Part shown: positions 40,261 through 50,196 of the stretch, in pieces
Layout of the letters: each line of letters opens with the position of its first letter
How positions within the stretch are numbered: position 1 is the first letter of the stretch
Source: Streptosporangium roseum DSM 43021
GTDB lineage: Bacteria; Actinomycetota; Actinomycetes; Streptosporangiales; Streptosporangiaceae
DNA length: 64,000 nt
NCBI RefSeq assembly: GCF_000024865.1
Contig: NC_013595.1
Location: 3,038,001-3,102,000, forward strand
Direction of reading: 5' to 3'
Program-made: the position numbers and the translations under genes
The notes under the pieces: generated by a model
The model's input: only the letters and a program-made list of their open reading frames with translations
The model's database searches: none
What the model was told of the DNA's origin: nothing

Positions 40261-41088
40261 ATGGATCACGGACTGTTCGGGCCGGGCTCGGTGACCTGGC
40301 GGGTGATGGGAGAGCCGATCCTGCTGGTCGGGGGGTTCAGGGCACTGCTGATGCAGGGGCTGCACCCCCGGGCCATGCGCGGGGTGGCGCAGAACTCCGC
40401 GCTCATGGACCCGTCCGAGGCGTGGTCCCGGTTCCTGCGCACCACCGAGTTCGTCCGCGTGCGCACCTACGGCACGAGCGCCGAGGTCGCCGAGGCGGGC
40501 GCCCGGGTCAGGAAGATCCACTCCCGGCTCACCGCGCTCGACCCCGACACCGGTGAGCGGTTCCGTCTCGACGACCCCGGCGCGCTGCTGTGGGTCCACG
40601 TCGGCGAGGTCGACTCCTACCTGTCGGTCGCCCGCCGGGCGGGGGTGCGCCTGAGCGACGAGGACGCCGACCGGTTCGTGGACGAGTGGCGCCGCGCCGC
40701 GGAGGTCGTCGGCCTCCGCCCGGACGACGTGCCCGGCTCGGTCGGCGAGATGCGCGACTACGTCCAGGGCGCCCGTCCCGGCCTCTACTTCGCCCCCGAG
40801 GTGCCCCACCCGCTGCGCCAGTCGTTCAGCCAGTCCCTGGGCGCGCCGCTCCCCACCTATCTCCTCCCGCTCAAGCCGGTCATCCCGATGCTCACCGTGC
40901 TGGCCTTCGCGACCCTGCCGCGCTGGGCCCGGAGGCTGTACGGCCTGCCCGCCACGCCGCTCGGCGACCTGTGGGCGACGGCCACGTTGAAGGGCCTGCA
41001 CGCCGGGATCGGGCTGGTGCCCGCCCCGGTCAGATACGCCCCGGACGCCCGCAGGGCGCGGCGGGTGACGGCCGAGCGGGCCGCGTAG
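40261..41088 (+). CDS. Oxygenase MpaB family protein (DUF2236)
   Basis: This 275-residue protein belongs to the DUF2236/MpaB family, which includes heme-containing latex-clearing protein and fungal MpaB. Typical segments are GGFRALLMQGLHPRAMRGVA near the N-terminus and LLWVHVGEVDSYLSVARR near residue 110, where the histidine is the likely heme ligand. The substrate is unknown; the family is abundant in actinobacteria. The ATG has a strong GGAGGTGG upstream; the frame is open 24 codons further but is not needed. It stands alone between rpe and the riboflavin operon. Confidence 0.88.
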   Translation: MDHGLFGPGSVTWRVMGEPILLVGGFRALLMQGLHPRAMRGVAQNSALMDPSEAWSRFLRTTEFVRVRTYGTSAEVAEAGARVRKIHSRLTALDPDTGERFRLDDPGALLWVHVGEVDSYLSVARRAGVRLSDEDADRFVDEWRRAAEVVGLRPDDVPGSVGEMRDYVQGARPGLYFAPEVPHPLRQSFSQSLGAPLPTYLLPLKPVIPMLTVLAFATLPRWARRLYGLPATPLGDLWATATLKGLHAGIGLVPAPVRYAPDARRARRVTAERAA

Positions 41089-41209
41089 CCGGGCAGGCGG
41101 CCTGCTTCCCCTGACGGCCGCCTCCTCCGGTCGCGCGGAGGACGGCCCGGCCGCCGCCCGGTCCGGCCGGTGCCGGCGGGAGGGGTGCTCCGGGCTGTTC
41201 CCGTTGCCC

Positions 41210-41276
41210 GGAGAGGGCTGCCTGAACAGGGTGGAGAGGGCTGCCTGAACAGGCCGGAGAGGGCTGCCTGAACAGG
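41210..41276. repeat. Three 21-bp direct repeats with 23-bp period
   Basis: GGAGAGGGCTGCCTGAACAG followed by G occurs at 41210-41230, 41233-41253 and 41256-41276, each separated by 2 nt (GT or CC). Each copy contains CCTGAACAGG, whose CCTG/CAGG ends are self-complementary. The array lies 135 nt upstream of the riboflavin operon promoter, in the 672-nt spacer after the MpaB gene. Confidence 0.9.
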
Positions 41277-41410
41277 GGGCGGGGCGCTGGGCCGGGGGCT
41301 TCGGGCACTACTGACGTGCCCGCCCGCCACTGAATGCTCCCGAACGGGAATCCTTCCGGCCCGTTCGGTGCTGTTCGTGGCGGTGAGCGTCGCCCGCCCG
41401 CCGAGGCGGT

Positions 41411-41441
41411 GTTGACCAAGCGCTCGCTTGGTCAACATAAT
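41411..41441 (+). promoter_or_regulatory. Riboflavin operon promoter overlapped by a TetR-type palindrome
   Basis: GTTGACCAAGCG (41411-41422) and CGCTTGGTCAAC (41425-41436) are perfect 12-bp inverted arms around CT. The left arm contains a -35-like TTGACC (41412-41417) and an 18-nt spacer leads to a -10-like CATAAT (41436-41441). The CCAAGCG/CGCTTGG core is the style of operator used by TetR-family repressors. A repressor bound here would cover the -35 and spacer. No tetR gene is in the window. Confidence 0.72.
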
Positions 41442-41528
41442 ATAGGGGTGTTCAGGCCCTTTGTCGGGCATGGCACACTGAGGTACGGGGAGCGAGTCCG
41501 ACAGGACGAGCGACCCGAAAGGCAAGCA

Positions 41529-41655
41529 GCGTGCTCCGGGGTCGGTGAAAATCCGAACCGGCGGTTACAGTCCGCGACCCGGTCGAAGCCATCGACCGGT
41601 TGACCCGGTGAAATTCCGGGACCGACGGTTAAAGTCCGGATGGGAGGAAGCGCGC
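41529..41655 (+). ncRNA. FMN riboswitch (RFN element)
   Basis: The leader carries the conserved RFN segments in order: GGTCGGTGAAAATCCGAACC, then CGGCGGTTACAGTCCGCGA, GACCCGGTGAAATTCCGGGA, and GACGGTTAAAGTCCGGATGG followed by GAGGAAGC. This is the FMN-binding aptamer found before riboflavin genes. A terminator-like hairpin follows directly, so control is probably by FMN-induced termination or by masking of ribD translation. Confidence 0.96.
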
Positions 41656-41656
41656 G

Positions 41657-41686
41657 AGCGGAGAGTGCCCCCAGGCACCCTCCGCT
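41657..41686 (+). terminator. Expression-platform hairpin of the FMN riboswitch
   Basis: AGCGGAGAGTGCC pairs with GGCACCCTCCGCT (one mismatch) around a 4-nt loop immediately after the aptamer. No T-run follows. A further palindrome GGTGCATGCACC lies at 41692-41703. Confidence 0.65.
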
Positions 41687-41760
41687 GACTGGGTGCATGC
41701 ACCTGTTATCCCCCGGGGCCCGCCGTGGCAGAGCAAGCTACTGGCGAGTAGGAGACCCGG

Positions 41761-42927
41761 GTGACTGATCAGGCGCACATGCGCCGGGCGATCGAGCTCG
41801 CCGCGCGCGGACGCGGCACCACCAGCCCCAACCCCGTCGTCGGATGCGTCGTCCTCGACGCCGCCGGACAGGTCGTGGGGGAGGGCTTCCACGCCTACGC
41901 CGGTGGCCCGCACGCCGAGGTGGTCGCGCTGCGCGCCGCCGGAGAGCGCGCCAGGGGCGGCACCGCCTACGTCACCCTCGAACCCTGCGACCACACCGGC
42001 CGCACCGGGCCCTGCGCGCTCGCCCTGCTGGAGGCCGGGATCGCCCGCGTCGTCGTCGCGGTGCGCGACCCCAACCCCGCGGCCGCCGGCGGCGCCGACC
42101 GGCTCACCCGGCACGGCGTCGCCGTCACGACCGGCGTGCTCGCAGAGGAGGCCGGGCGCGGCAACGCCGAGTGGCTGACCTCCGTCCGGCTCGGCCGGCC
42201 GCACGTCACCTGGAAGTACGCCGCCACGCTGGACGGCCGTTCGGCCGCCGCGGACGGCACCAGCCAGTGGATCACCTCGCCGGAGTCCCGCGCCGACGTG
42301 CACCGCCTGCGCGGCGAGGCCGACGCGATCATCGCGGGCATCGGCACCGTCCTCGCCGACGACGCCCGCCTCACCGTCCGCCGCCCGGCCGCGGACGGCG
42401 CCCCCGCCGGCGTGGACTCCGGCCTCCCGGACGGGGCCGCCACCGCCCGCCCGCTGGCGCAGGGCGCTCCCGCCACGAGGCCGCCGCTCCGCGTGGTCGT
42501 CGACAGCGACGCCCGCACCCCGCTCACCGCCCGCGTCCTGGACGGCCGGGCGCCCACGCTGGTCGCGGTCGCCGACGACGCCGACGCCGACGCGCTCGCG
42601 GCCGGGGCCGAGGTGGTACGGCTGGCGCGGCGGCGGCCGTACGGGCTCGACCTGGCGGGGCTCCTGGCCGAGCTGCACCGCCGCCAGATCGTCGGTGTGC
42701 TGCTGGAAGGCGGGCCCACCCTCGCGGGCTCCTTCCTGAAGGAGGGCCTGATCGACCGGGTCGTCGGTTACCTCGCCCCGGCGCTGCTGGGGGAGGGGGC
42801 CGCCGCGCTCGGCCCGGCGGGCGCCGCCACGATCGCCGAGACCCACCGCCTGGAGTTCGAGGATGTCACCCCCATCGGGCCGGACCTGCGTCTGACCGCC
42901 CGGCCGGTACCCCTGAAGGAGCTGTGA
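41761..42927 (+). CDS. ribD: Bifunctional riboflavin deaminase/reductase RibD
   Basis: RibD deaminates the pyrimidine ring and then reduces the ribosyl chain in riboflavin synthesis. The 388-residue protein has the zinc deaminase motif in GPHAEVVALRAAGERA and TLEPCDHTGRTGPCALALL (residues ~45-95) and a C-terminal reductase domain with LEGGPTLAGSFL near residue 320. GTG start with AGGAG upstream. First gene behind the FMN riboswitch, with ribE directly following without spacer. Confidence 0.96.
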   Translation: MTDQAHMRRAIELAARGRGTTSPNPVVGCVVLDAAGQVVGEGFHAYAGGPHAEVVALRAAGERARGGTAYVTLEPCDHTGRTGPCALALLEAGIARVVVAVRDPNPAAAGGADRLTRHGVAVTTGVLAEEAGRGNAEWLTSVRLGRPHVTWKYAATLDGRSAAADGTSQWITSPESRADVHRLRGEADAIIAGIGTVLADDARLTVRRPAADGAPAGVDSGLPDGAATARPLAQGAPATRPPLRVVVDSDARTPLTARVLDGRAPTLVAVADDADADALAAGAEVVRLARRRPYGLDLAGLLAELHRRQIVGVLLEGGPTLAGSFLKEGLIDRVVGYLAPALLGEGAAALGPAGAATIAETHRLEFEDVTPIGPDLRLTARPVPLKEL

Positions 42928-43536
42928 ATGTTCACCGGAATCGTTGAGGAACTGGGCGAGATCGCCGCGATCGAGCCCCTGCGGGACGCGGCCCGGATGT
43001 CGATCCGGGGCAAGGTCGTCACCGCCGACGCCGGGCACGGCGACTCCATCGCCGTCAACGGCGTCTGCCTGACCGTGGTGGAGGTGGACGGGGAGGTGTT
43101 CACCGCCGACGTGATGAAGGAGACCCTTGACCGCAGCTGCCTCGGGGCGCTGCGGCCCGGCTCCCGGGCCAACCTGGAGCGCGCGGTCCGCGCCGACCAG
43201 CGGCTGGGCGGCCACATCGTGCAGGGCCACGTGGACGGGACGGGCGTGCTGCTGTCGCGCGAGCCCGACGAGCACTGGGAGGTCGTCCGGTTCTCCCTCC
43301 CGGCCGAGCTGAACCGCTACGTGGTCGAGAAGGGCTCGATCGCGGTGGACGGCGTCAGCCTGACCGTGGTCGGCGTGGACGGCAGCGGGTTCGCCGTCAG
43401 CCTGATCCCGACCACCCTGCAGCTCACCACCCTCGGCGCCAAGCAGCCGGGTGACCCGGTGAACCTCGAGGTGGACGTGATCGCCAAGCACGTGGAGAAG
43501 CTCGTCGGCGCGTACGGCCTCGGGGGCAGGTCGTGA
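42928..43536 (+). CDS. ribE: Riboflavin synthase alpha chain
   Basis: Riboflavin synthase dismutates two lumazine molecules to riboflavin. The 202-residue protein starts [12 protein letters not shown] and has the two lumazine-binding repeats, each with a matching core: [16 protein letters not shown] in the first and [16 protein letters not shown] in the second. Its start abuts the ribD stop and its end overlaps the transporter gene by 4 nt. Confidence 0.96.
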   Translation: MFTGIVEELGEIAAIEPLRDAARMSIRGKVVTADAGHGDSIAVNGVCLTVVEVDGEVFTADVMKETLDRSCLGALRPGSRANLERAVRADQRLGGHIVQGHVDGTGVLLSREPDEHWEVVRFSLPAELNRYVVEKGSIAVDGVSLTVVGVDGSGFAVSLIPTTLQLTTLGAKQPGDPVNLEVDVIAKHVEKLVGAYGLGGRS

Positions 43537-44191
43537 ACTGGGCCGAGGCGGGATTCGAGGTCTTCGGCACGAAGGTCCTCTGGACGGACCTGGTCGGAAA
43601 CGTGGCCGCCCTGGCCACCGTTCTGCTGGCCATCCGCAAGTCGATCTGGACCTGGCCGGTCCAGCTCACCGCCTCGGTGCTGCTGCTCATCGCCTCGGTC
43701 AACGCACACATCACGGGCAACGCGCTCAAGCAGATCATGTTCGGTGCCTTGGCCGTCTACGGCTGGTGGCGCTGGACGCGCGGCACCCAGGACGGCCGGG
43801 GGCTGGCCGTACGCCCCGCGACCACCCTCGAACGGCTGGCGCTGGTCGGGGTCATGCTCCTGGGCACGCTCGCGGTCGGTGTGATCTTCTTCGTCACCAA
43901 GCTCTCCTGGGGCGCTTTCGTCCCGCCGCCCGAGGGATATCTCCTGGTGCTCGCCGACTCCTACATCTTCGTCGGCAGCGCGGTCGCCACCTGGGCCCAG
44001 GGCCAGGCGCTGGTCGACTTCTGGCTGATCTGGATCGCGGTGGACCTGGTCGGCGTGCCGCTGGCCTTCAGCTCGGGACTGGTCGTCTCCGGGGCGGTGT
44101 ACGGAGTGTTCTTCGTGCTCGTCCTGGTCGGATTCTTCAACTGGCTAAAGGAGTACCGGTCGAGGACCGTACTCGTTCCCAAGGAGGCGGT

Positions 44192-44195
<4 letters not shown>
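43533..44195 (+). CDS. ribM: PnuC-family riboflavin transporter RibM
   Basis: The 220-residue protein is a PnuC-family transporter with about seven membrane helices, including [20 protein letters not shown] and [19 protein letters not shown]. PnuC proteins usually carry nicotinamide riboside, but the copy inside actinobacterial rib operons is RibM, known from Corynebacterium and Streptomyces as a riboflavin facilitator. The position between ribE and ribBA and the shared FMN riboswitch support that reading. GTG start overlapping ribE; stop overlapping ribBA. The substrate is inferred from family and context. Confidence 0.88.
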
Positions 44196-45932
<1,737 letters not shown>

Positions 45933-45990
45933 GCGGGAGCGCGCCCGCGGCGGGCCGGAGGCCTCCTGCCCCGCCGGCCGCGTCGCGCGA

Positions 45991-46015
45991 CGCCCGCCCC
46001 GCTCCGCGGCGGGCG
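45991..46015 (+). terminator. Hairpin after ribH
   Basis: CGCCCGCC and GGCGGGCG form an 8-bp perfect stem with a 9-nt loop, 58 nt after ribH, in a very GC-rich spacer. Confidence 0.4.
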
Positions 46016-46160
46016 CGGGCGGCGAAGGAAAAGGGAGGATCCGCGGACCCTCCGTGCGGAGTCATGGCCGGCGGGGCCGTGCGGTAAATTTCATTCGGCA
46101 CTGTGTCGGCAGTCACACCGGTTATGACCGGCGGTTTTCCCGAAGGATTGTGATCTTCAA

Positions 46161-46619
46161 GTGAGCCCCGAGAGCGTCCCTCCGCCTGAGCTTCCCGTGG
46201 TGTGGCGGCCGAAGATGGGACGGATCGTGGCGTACGGCTTCGCCGCGGCGATCATGCTGGGGGCGCTGCTGATGGCGATCTTCCTGCCGCCGCCGTTCAC
46301 CGTGGTCGACAAGGTCGCCATGGTCGTGCTCGGCGGGCTGATCGCCGGAGTGCTGCACCTGCTGGGGCGCTGCCGGGTCGAGGCCGACGAGCGGGGGATC
46401 ACCGTGGTCAACCCGCTGCGGGTGCACCGCTACGAGTGGCCGGAGGTGCTGGGGGTCACCCTGACCCAGAGCGAGCCCTGGGCGAAGATCGACTTCACCG
46501 ACGGGGCGACGATCGGGGCCATGGGACTGCAGGGGTCGGAGAAGGACCGGACCGTGCGGCAGGTGGGCGAGCTCGCCGCACTCATCCGGGAGCGCGGCGA
46601 GGCCGAGGAGACCCGCTAG
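46161..46619 (+). CDS. PH-domain membrane protein
   Basis: This 152-residue protein has two close membrane helices (residues ~20-66, YGFAAAIMLGALLMAIFLPP and VAMVVLGGLIAGVLHLL) followed by a bacterial PH domain (RCRVEADERGITVVNPLR, RYEWPEVLGVTL). A PH-domain gene commonly follows ribH in actinobacteria, but its role in flavin metabolism is unproven. GTG start. A 228-nt spacer and a hairpin separate it from ribH, so it may have its own promoter. Confidence 0.85.
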   Translation: MSPESVPPPELPVVWRPKMGRIVAYGFAAAIMLGALLMAIFLPPPFTVVDKVAMVVLGGLIAGVLHLLGRCRVEADERGITVVNPLRVHRYEWPEVLGVTLTQSEPWAKIDFTDGATIGAMGLQGSEKDRTVRQVGELAALIRERGEAEETR

Positions 46620-46694
46620 CCCCTCCTCCGGCGGGCCGCCGGACCCCGCGGGCACGACCGTGCCCCCCACCCGGAACGGGCAGGGGGCCGGCCC

Positions 46695-46919
46695 ATGCGA
46701 CGTGATCTCAGTCGATCGGTAGGTTCCGTTCTCGCCGCTCCGGCTGTGGTCCTCCTGGTCATGGGCGTCCCGGCTGCCGTCTCCCCGGCTGCCGGCCCTC
46801 CGGCCGACGATCTTCACTCCACCGCCGCGGAGACCTTCCGTGAGGCAGCCGTGTCACCGCCGCCGGCCGTCCCGGGCTCCGGAGCCCGGTGGCGTCCCGC
46901 GATGTCGGGAGTGCGATGA
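46695..46919 (+). CDS. Possible small exported protein
   Basis: A 74-residue open frame begins with a signal-like segment (SVGSVLAAPAVVLLVMGVPA) and ends in a proline- and alanine-rich tail. A GGGGG run lies 9 nt upstream of the ATG. It has no recognised family. It lies in the 358-nt spacer (46620-46977) between the PH protein and the kinase remnant; the rest of the spacer shows nothing else. It may be a real small secreted protein or a chance frame. Confidence 0.3.
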   Translation: MRRDLSRSVGSVLAAPAVVLLVMGVPAAVSPAAGPPADDLHSTAAETFREAAVSPPPAVPGSGARWRPAMSGVR

Positions 46920-46977
46920 CCCCTCCAGGCTGCCAGGGGGCCGGATAGCAAAACGCTGCGGTGTTCCTAACGAATCG

Positions 46978-47141
46978 TTAAGACGGGGCCGGACCGAGTT
47001 CGAGGGTGATCTCGGCCCCTCCCGACGGGGCCGGACCGGCCCGCAGCCGGCCGCCGGAGCCCTCCGCCGTACGGCGTGCGATGTCGAGCCCCAGACCGGT
47101 GGAGGACCTGCCGCTCATCCCGCGGTCGACCGAGGCCGGAT
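46978..47141 (-). pseudogene. Out-of-frame C-terminal tail of the sensor kinase
   Basis: In the frame next to the kinase, the DNA encodes VDRGMSGRSSTGLGLDIARR followed by about 30 more residues ending ELGPAPS and a TAA. This is the normal G2 box and C-terminus of a histidine kinase ATPase domain. Restoring one base between 47141 and 47142 (a G on the minus strand, giving CCT GAT CCG) joins the two parts into one protein. Confidence 0.85.
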
Positions 47142-48254
47142 AGGGAACCCGGGGCCCTCATCGGTGATCACCAGCAGGGCGCCGCCGCCCGGCCGGGGCG
47201 CCAGCTCGACGGTGAAGGGCGTGCCATCGGGCGTGTTGGCGAACACGTTCTCCAGCAGCAGGTCGGCACAGGCGGCCAGGTCCTGCGCGCTGACCCCGAC
47301 GGGGAGCGGGATGCCGGGCAGGCGGAGCCCCACCGGCCGGTCCTGGTCCTCGGCGAGCGCCGACCAGAAGGTGACCCGATCGGTGATCACCTCGGTGGCG
47401 TCGCAGCGCGCCACGCCGTCGCGGCCGAACCGCCGGGCCTCCCGGATCACCTGGGTGACCATGCGTTCGAGGGTGTCGACGGCCTCTCCCACCCGCGCGG
47501 CCTCGTCCTTGTCCCGCAGGGTCTCGGCCTCCAGCCGCAGCGCCGTGACGGGGGTGCGGAGCTGGTGGGAGAGATCGGCGACCGCCTCGCGCTCGCGGGT
47601 GAGCAGCTCGCGGATGCGCGTGGCCAGATGGTTGAGGGCGGCGCCGACGTCACGGATCTCCGGCGGGCCCGCCGGCTCCACTCTCGCGTCCAGGTCTCCG
47701 CGGGCCAGCTGGCGGGAGAGGCCGGCGACCTGCCTGACCGGCTGGATCAGGGAGCGGGCGAGCCGGTCGGCGACGACGATCCCGACGGCGAGCAGCGCCA
47801 GCCCGATCAGGCCCAGCACGGACCATGCCCGCCCGACCCCCTCCCGGAGCCGCTCGGTGCCGACGAACGTACGGATGACCGAGGTGCCGCCGGCCCCGCC
47901 CTGGACGGCCACCAGGATCTCCCGGCCGGCCGGGGTCTCCATGGTGATGCTGCGCCCGCGCGAGGCCAGCTCGACCGCGGGATCCCAGGAGGCCGGGGCG
48001 CCGAGCGACGTGCGATCCGGCAGGAAGACCGTGATCGGGGTGTCGGCGGATCCGTTGACCTGCCGCAGGGTGGCGTCGAGGCTGTCGCGGTCGCCCAGGG
48101 CCACCACGGCGGCCAGCGACTGCGCCTTGGCGGTGGCGCCGGCCGTGGCCCGCTCGGCGGCGACCGTGCTGACCAGCATGGCCAGCGGCACGAGGAACGC
48201 CACGAGGACCAGCGAGGTGGTCGCCACCGCGAGCAGGGCCAGGCGCCGTCTCAT
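47115..48254 (-). CDS. Sensor histidine kinase, truncated by a frameshift
   Basis: The 379-residue product has two membrane helices (residues ~6-30 and ~143-163), a HAMP domain, the H box LSHQLRTPVTALRLEAET and the N and G1 boxes (LLLENVFANTP, ITDEGPGFP). It then ends in a frameshifted PIRPRSTAG before the G2 box, which is encoded intact in the next frame downstream. As written it would lack part of its ATP lid and be impaired. Either this is a genuine loss or a one-base sequence error. It follows its response regulator by 9 nt. Confidence 0.88.
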   Translation of the reverse strand: MRRRLALLAVATTSLVLVAFLVPLAMLVSTVAAERATAGATAKAQSLAAVVALGDRDSLDATLRQVNGSADTPITVFLPDRTSLGAPASWDPAVELASRGRSITMETPAGREILVAVQGGAGGTSVIRTFVGTERLREGVGRAWSVLGLIGLALLAVGIVVADRLARSLIQPVRQVAGLSRQLARGDLDARVEPAGPPEIRDVGAALNHLATRIRELLTREREAVADLSHQLRTPVTALRLEAETLRDKDEAARVGEAVDTLERMVTQVIREARRFGRDGVARCDATEVITDRVTFWSALAEDQDRPVGLRLPGIPLPVGVSAQDLAACADLLLENVFANTPDGTPFTVELAPRPGGGALLVITDEGPGFPIRPRSTAG

Positions 48255-48263
48255 CGTCCGGCC

Positions 48264-48950
48264 TCATGGACCCGGATCGACGAGTTTGACGCCGACGCCG
48301 TGGACGGTCTGCAGGTAGTGCGGCCGCTGGGCGCTCTCGCCGAGCTTGCGGCGCAGCCAGGACAGGTGCACGTCGACGGTCTTGTCCGCACCGCCGTACG
48401 CCATCCGCCACACCTCGGTGAGCAGCTCCCGCTTGGAGACGACCTGGCCGGGGCGGACCGCGAGATAGTGCAGCAGGTCGAACTCCTTGGGCGTCAGGCC
48501 CAGGGGAGTGCCGTCGAGCGTGGCCTCGCGCGCCGCCGGCTCGATGTGGAGGCCGCCGACCACCACGGGCGCCGTCCCTTCGTCGGCGTCCCGGCCGCGG
48601 CGCAGCACGGCCCGGATCCGGGCGTCCAGGTGGGCCGCGCTGAACGGCTTGACGACGTAGTCGTCGGCCCCGGCGTCCAGCGCCCGGACGATCTCCGGCT
48701 CGTCGTCGCGCGCGGTCGCCACGATGACCGGGACGGCGCTGACGGCCCGCAGCATGCGCAGCACCTCGCAGCCGTCGAGGTCGGGCAGGCCCAGATCGAG
48801 CACGACCAGGTCGGGCCGGTCCGCCACCGCCCGCGTCAGCCCCGGCATGCCCGCGGAAGCGGACGCGACGGCATGCCCGCGTTCGGTGAGCGCGCGGGTC
48901 AGCGCGGATCTGACCTGGGCGTCGTCCTCGACGAGGAGCAACTGTGCCAC
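48264..48950 (-). CDS. OmpR-family response regulator
   Basis: The 228-residue protein has a receiver domain (LLLVEDDAQVRSAL, phospho-acceptor in LVVLDLGLPDLDG near residue 51, lysine in YVVKPFSAAHL) and a winged-helix DNA-binding domain (LTPKEFDLLHYLAVRPGQVV, DKTVDVHLSWLRRKLGE). It is the partner of the adjacent sensor kinase. Upstream, CTAACCTTTCCCTAAT at 48960-48975 holds two CTAA half-sites 11 nt apart, a possible site for this regulator. A small exported protein is encoded divergently. Confidence 0.93.
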   Translation of the reverse strand: MAQLLLVEDDAQVRSALTRALTERGHAVASASAGMPGLTRAVADRPDLVVLDLGLPDLDGCEVLRMLRAVSAVPVIVATARDDEPEIVRALDAGADDYVVKPFSAAHLDARIRAVLRRGRDADEGTAPVVVGGLHIEPAAREATLDGTPLGLTPKEFDLLHYLAVRPGQVVSKRELLTEVWRMAYGGADKTVDVHLSWLRRKLGESAQRPHYLQTVHGVGVKLVDPGP

Positions 48951-49048
48951 GTCTTCACGCTAACCTTTCCCTAATCGGCCGGCTGCGTTAACCACGTCGT
49001 GAGGCCTGCTTGGCGGGGTGTTAGCAGGGCTGATGAGACGTTTGTTCA

Positions 49049-49510
49049 GTGAACAGGCACACCCTGCTCGGGCTGGGCGGGTGGCTTGCCGCGGCCACCC
49101 TCACCACGGTCGCCAGCACCTGGGCGGTGTCGCTGATCGGTGTCCACATCACCGGCCAGGACGTCCGGCCCATGACGCTGAGCGAGGTCGAGCGCACCCT
49201 GGTCAGCGCGACCGGCAGCCCCGCGCTCGCCCAGCCCGCCCGTCCCGCCTCGCCCTGGCCCGGAGCGGCGACCAGGGAGTTCTCCTACGGTGAGGGGTCC
49301 GTCGTCACCGCCTGCGACGCCGATCGGGCCGTCCTGCTGTCCTGGAGCCCGGCCCAGGGGTACGGCGTCGGCAGGGTCGAGCGGGGGCCCGCGCCGGCCG
49401 TCTCGGTCCAGTTCGCGTCCGGCGGCGACCGGACGACGGTCCGCGTCACCTGCCTGGCGGGGGCACCCGCCGCGACGACCCGCTCCACCTCTTCCAGCAC
49501 TTCCGAGTGA
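49049..49510 (+). CDS. Exported or anchored protein of unknown function
   Basis: The 153-residue product has an N-terminal membrane helix (residues ~8-30, LGGWLAAATLTTVASTWAVS) followed by an outer domain with two cysteines (VVTACDADRAVLLSW and VRVTCLAGAP) and a Ser/Thr-rich tail. I do not recognise the family. It is divergent from the two-component pair across a 98-nt spacer, so it is a candidate target. GTG start without a clear ribosome binding site. Ends 17 nt before the convergent trkA. Confidence 0.7.
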   Translation: MNRHTLLGLGGWLAAATLTTVASTWAVSLIGVHITGQDVRPMTLSEVERTLVSATGSPALAQPARPASPWPGAATREFSYGEGSVVTACDADRAVLLSWSPAQGYGVGRVERGPAPAVSVQFASGGDRTTVRVTCLAGAPAATTRSTSSSTSE

Positions 49511-49527
49511 GACCTTCCCGCCCGGCC

Positions 49528-50196
49528 TCAGGTCTCCTCGGCGAACCGTTCGGTCTTGTCGGTGTCGCCCGCGACCAGCAGGGTGTCGCCGCCGTCGATG
49601 ACCGTCTCGGAGGTGGCGTAGGTGAACCTGCCGCCGGATTTCTTGATCCCGACCACGGTTACCCCGTACTTCTTGCGGATGCCCAGCTCGCCCAGCGTCC
49701 TGCCCGCGGCCCAGCGGGGGGCTTTGGTCTTGACCAGCGCGTAATCCTCGTCGACCTCCACGTAGTCGAGCATCCGGCCGGTGACCAGGTGCGCGACCCG
49801 CTCGCCCATGTCGTGCTCGGGCTGCACCACGTGGTGGGCGCCGACCCGCTCCAGGATCCGGCTGTGCTGGAGGCTGATCGACTTGGCCCAGATGTCGGGC
49901 ACGCCGAGGTCGGCGAGGATGGAGGTGGTCAGGATGCTCGCCTCGATGTCGGTGCCGATGCCGACCACGGCCCGGCCGAACTCGGCGGCTCCCAGCTGCG
50001 TGAGCGCGTCCGGGTCGGTGGAGTCGGCGCAGACCACATGGGTGAGCTGCCCGGACAGCTCCTGGACGTTCTTGGGGTCGTTGTCGACCCCCAGCACCTC
50101 GATGTCGCGTCCCACCAGCTCCACCGCCAGCGCGCCGCCGAACCGGCCCAGTCCGATCACCACGACCGCGTCGCCGCGGTTCTTCTTGTCAACCAA
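49528..50196 (-). CDS. trkA: TrkA-family potassium uptake regulatory subunit
   Basis: TrkA/KtrA proteins form a cytoplasmic ring that gates the potassium channel subunit in response to nucleotides. The 222-residue protein has an RCK-N Rossmann domain (VVVIGLGRFGGALAVELVGR, then VLGVDNDP) and an RCK-C domain in its last third. I chose TTG 50196, which overlaps trkH by 8 nt and has GGAGGAG about 10 nt upstream; the frame is open a further 21 codons. It is second in the trkH-trkA operon. Confidence 0.92.
   Translation of the reverse strand: MVDKKNRGDAVVVIGLGRFGGALAVELVGRDIEVLGVDNDPKNVQELSGQLTHVVCADSTDPDALTQLGAAEFGRAVVGIGTDIEASILTTSILADLGVPDIWAKSISLQHSRILERVGAHHVVQPEHDMGERVAHLVTGRMLDYVEVDEDYALVKTKAPRWAAGRTLGELGIRKKYGVTVVGIKKSGGRFTYATSETVIDGGDTLLVAGDTDKTERFAEET

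Noticed and set aside
41030..41419. 129-residue minus-strand frame beginning inside the rib operator and containing the 23-bp repeats
   Set aside because: No ribosome binding site, repetitive low-complexity product, and overlap with the end of the MpaB-family gene. The repeats explain its regularity.
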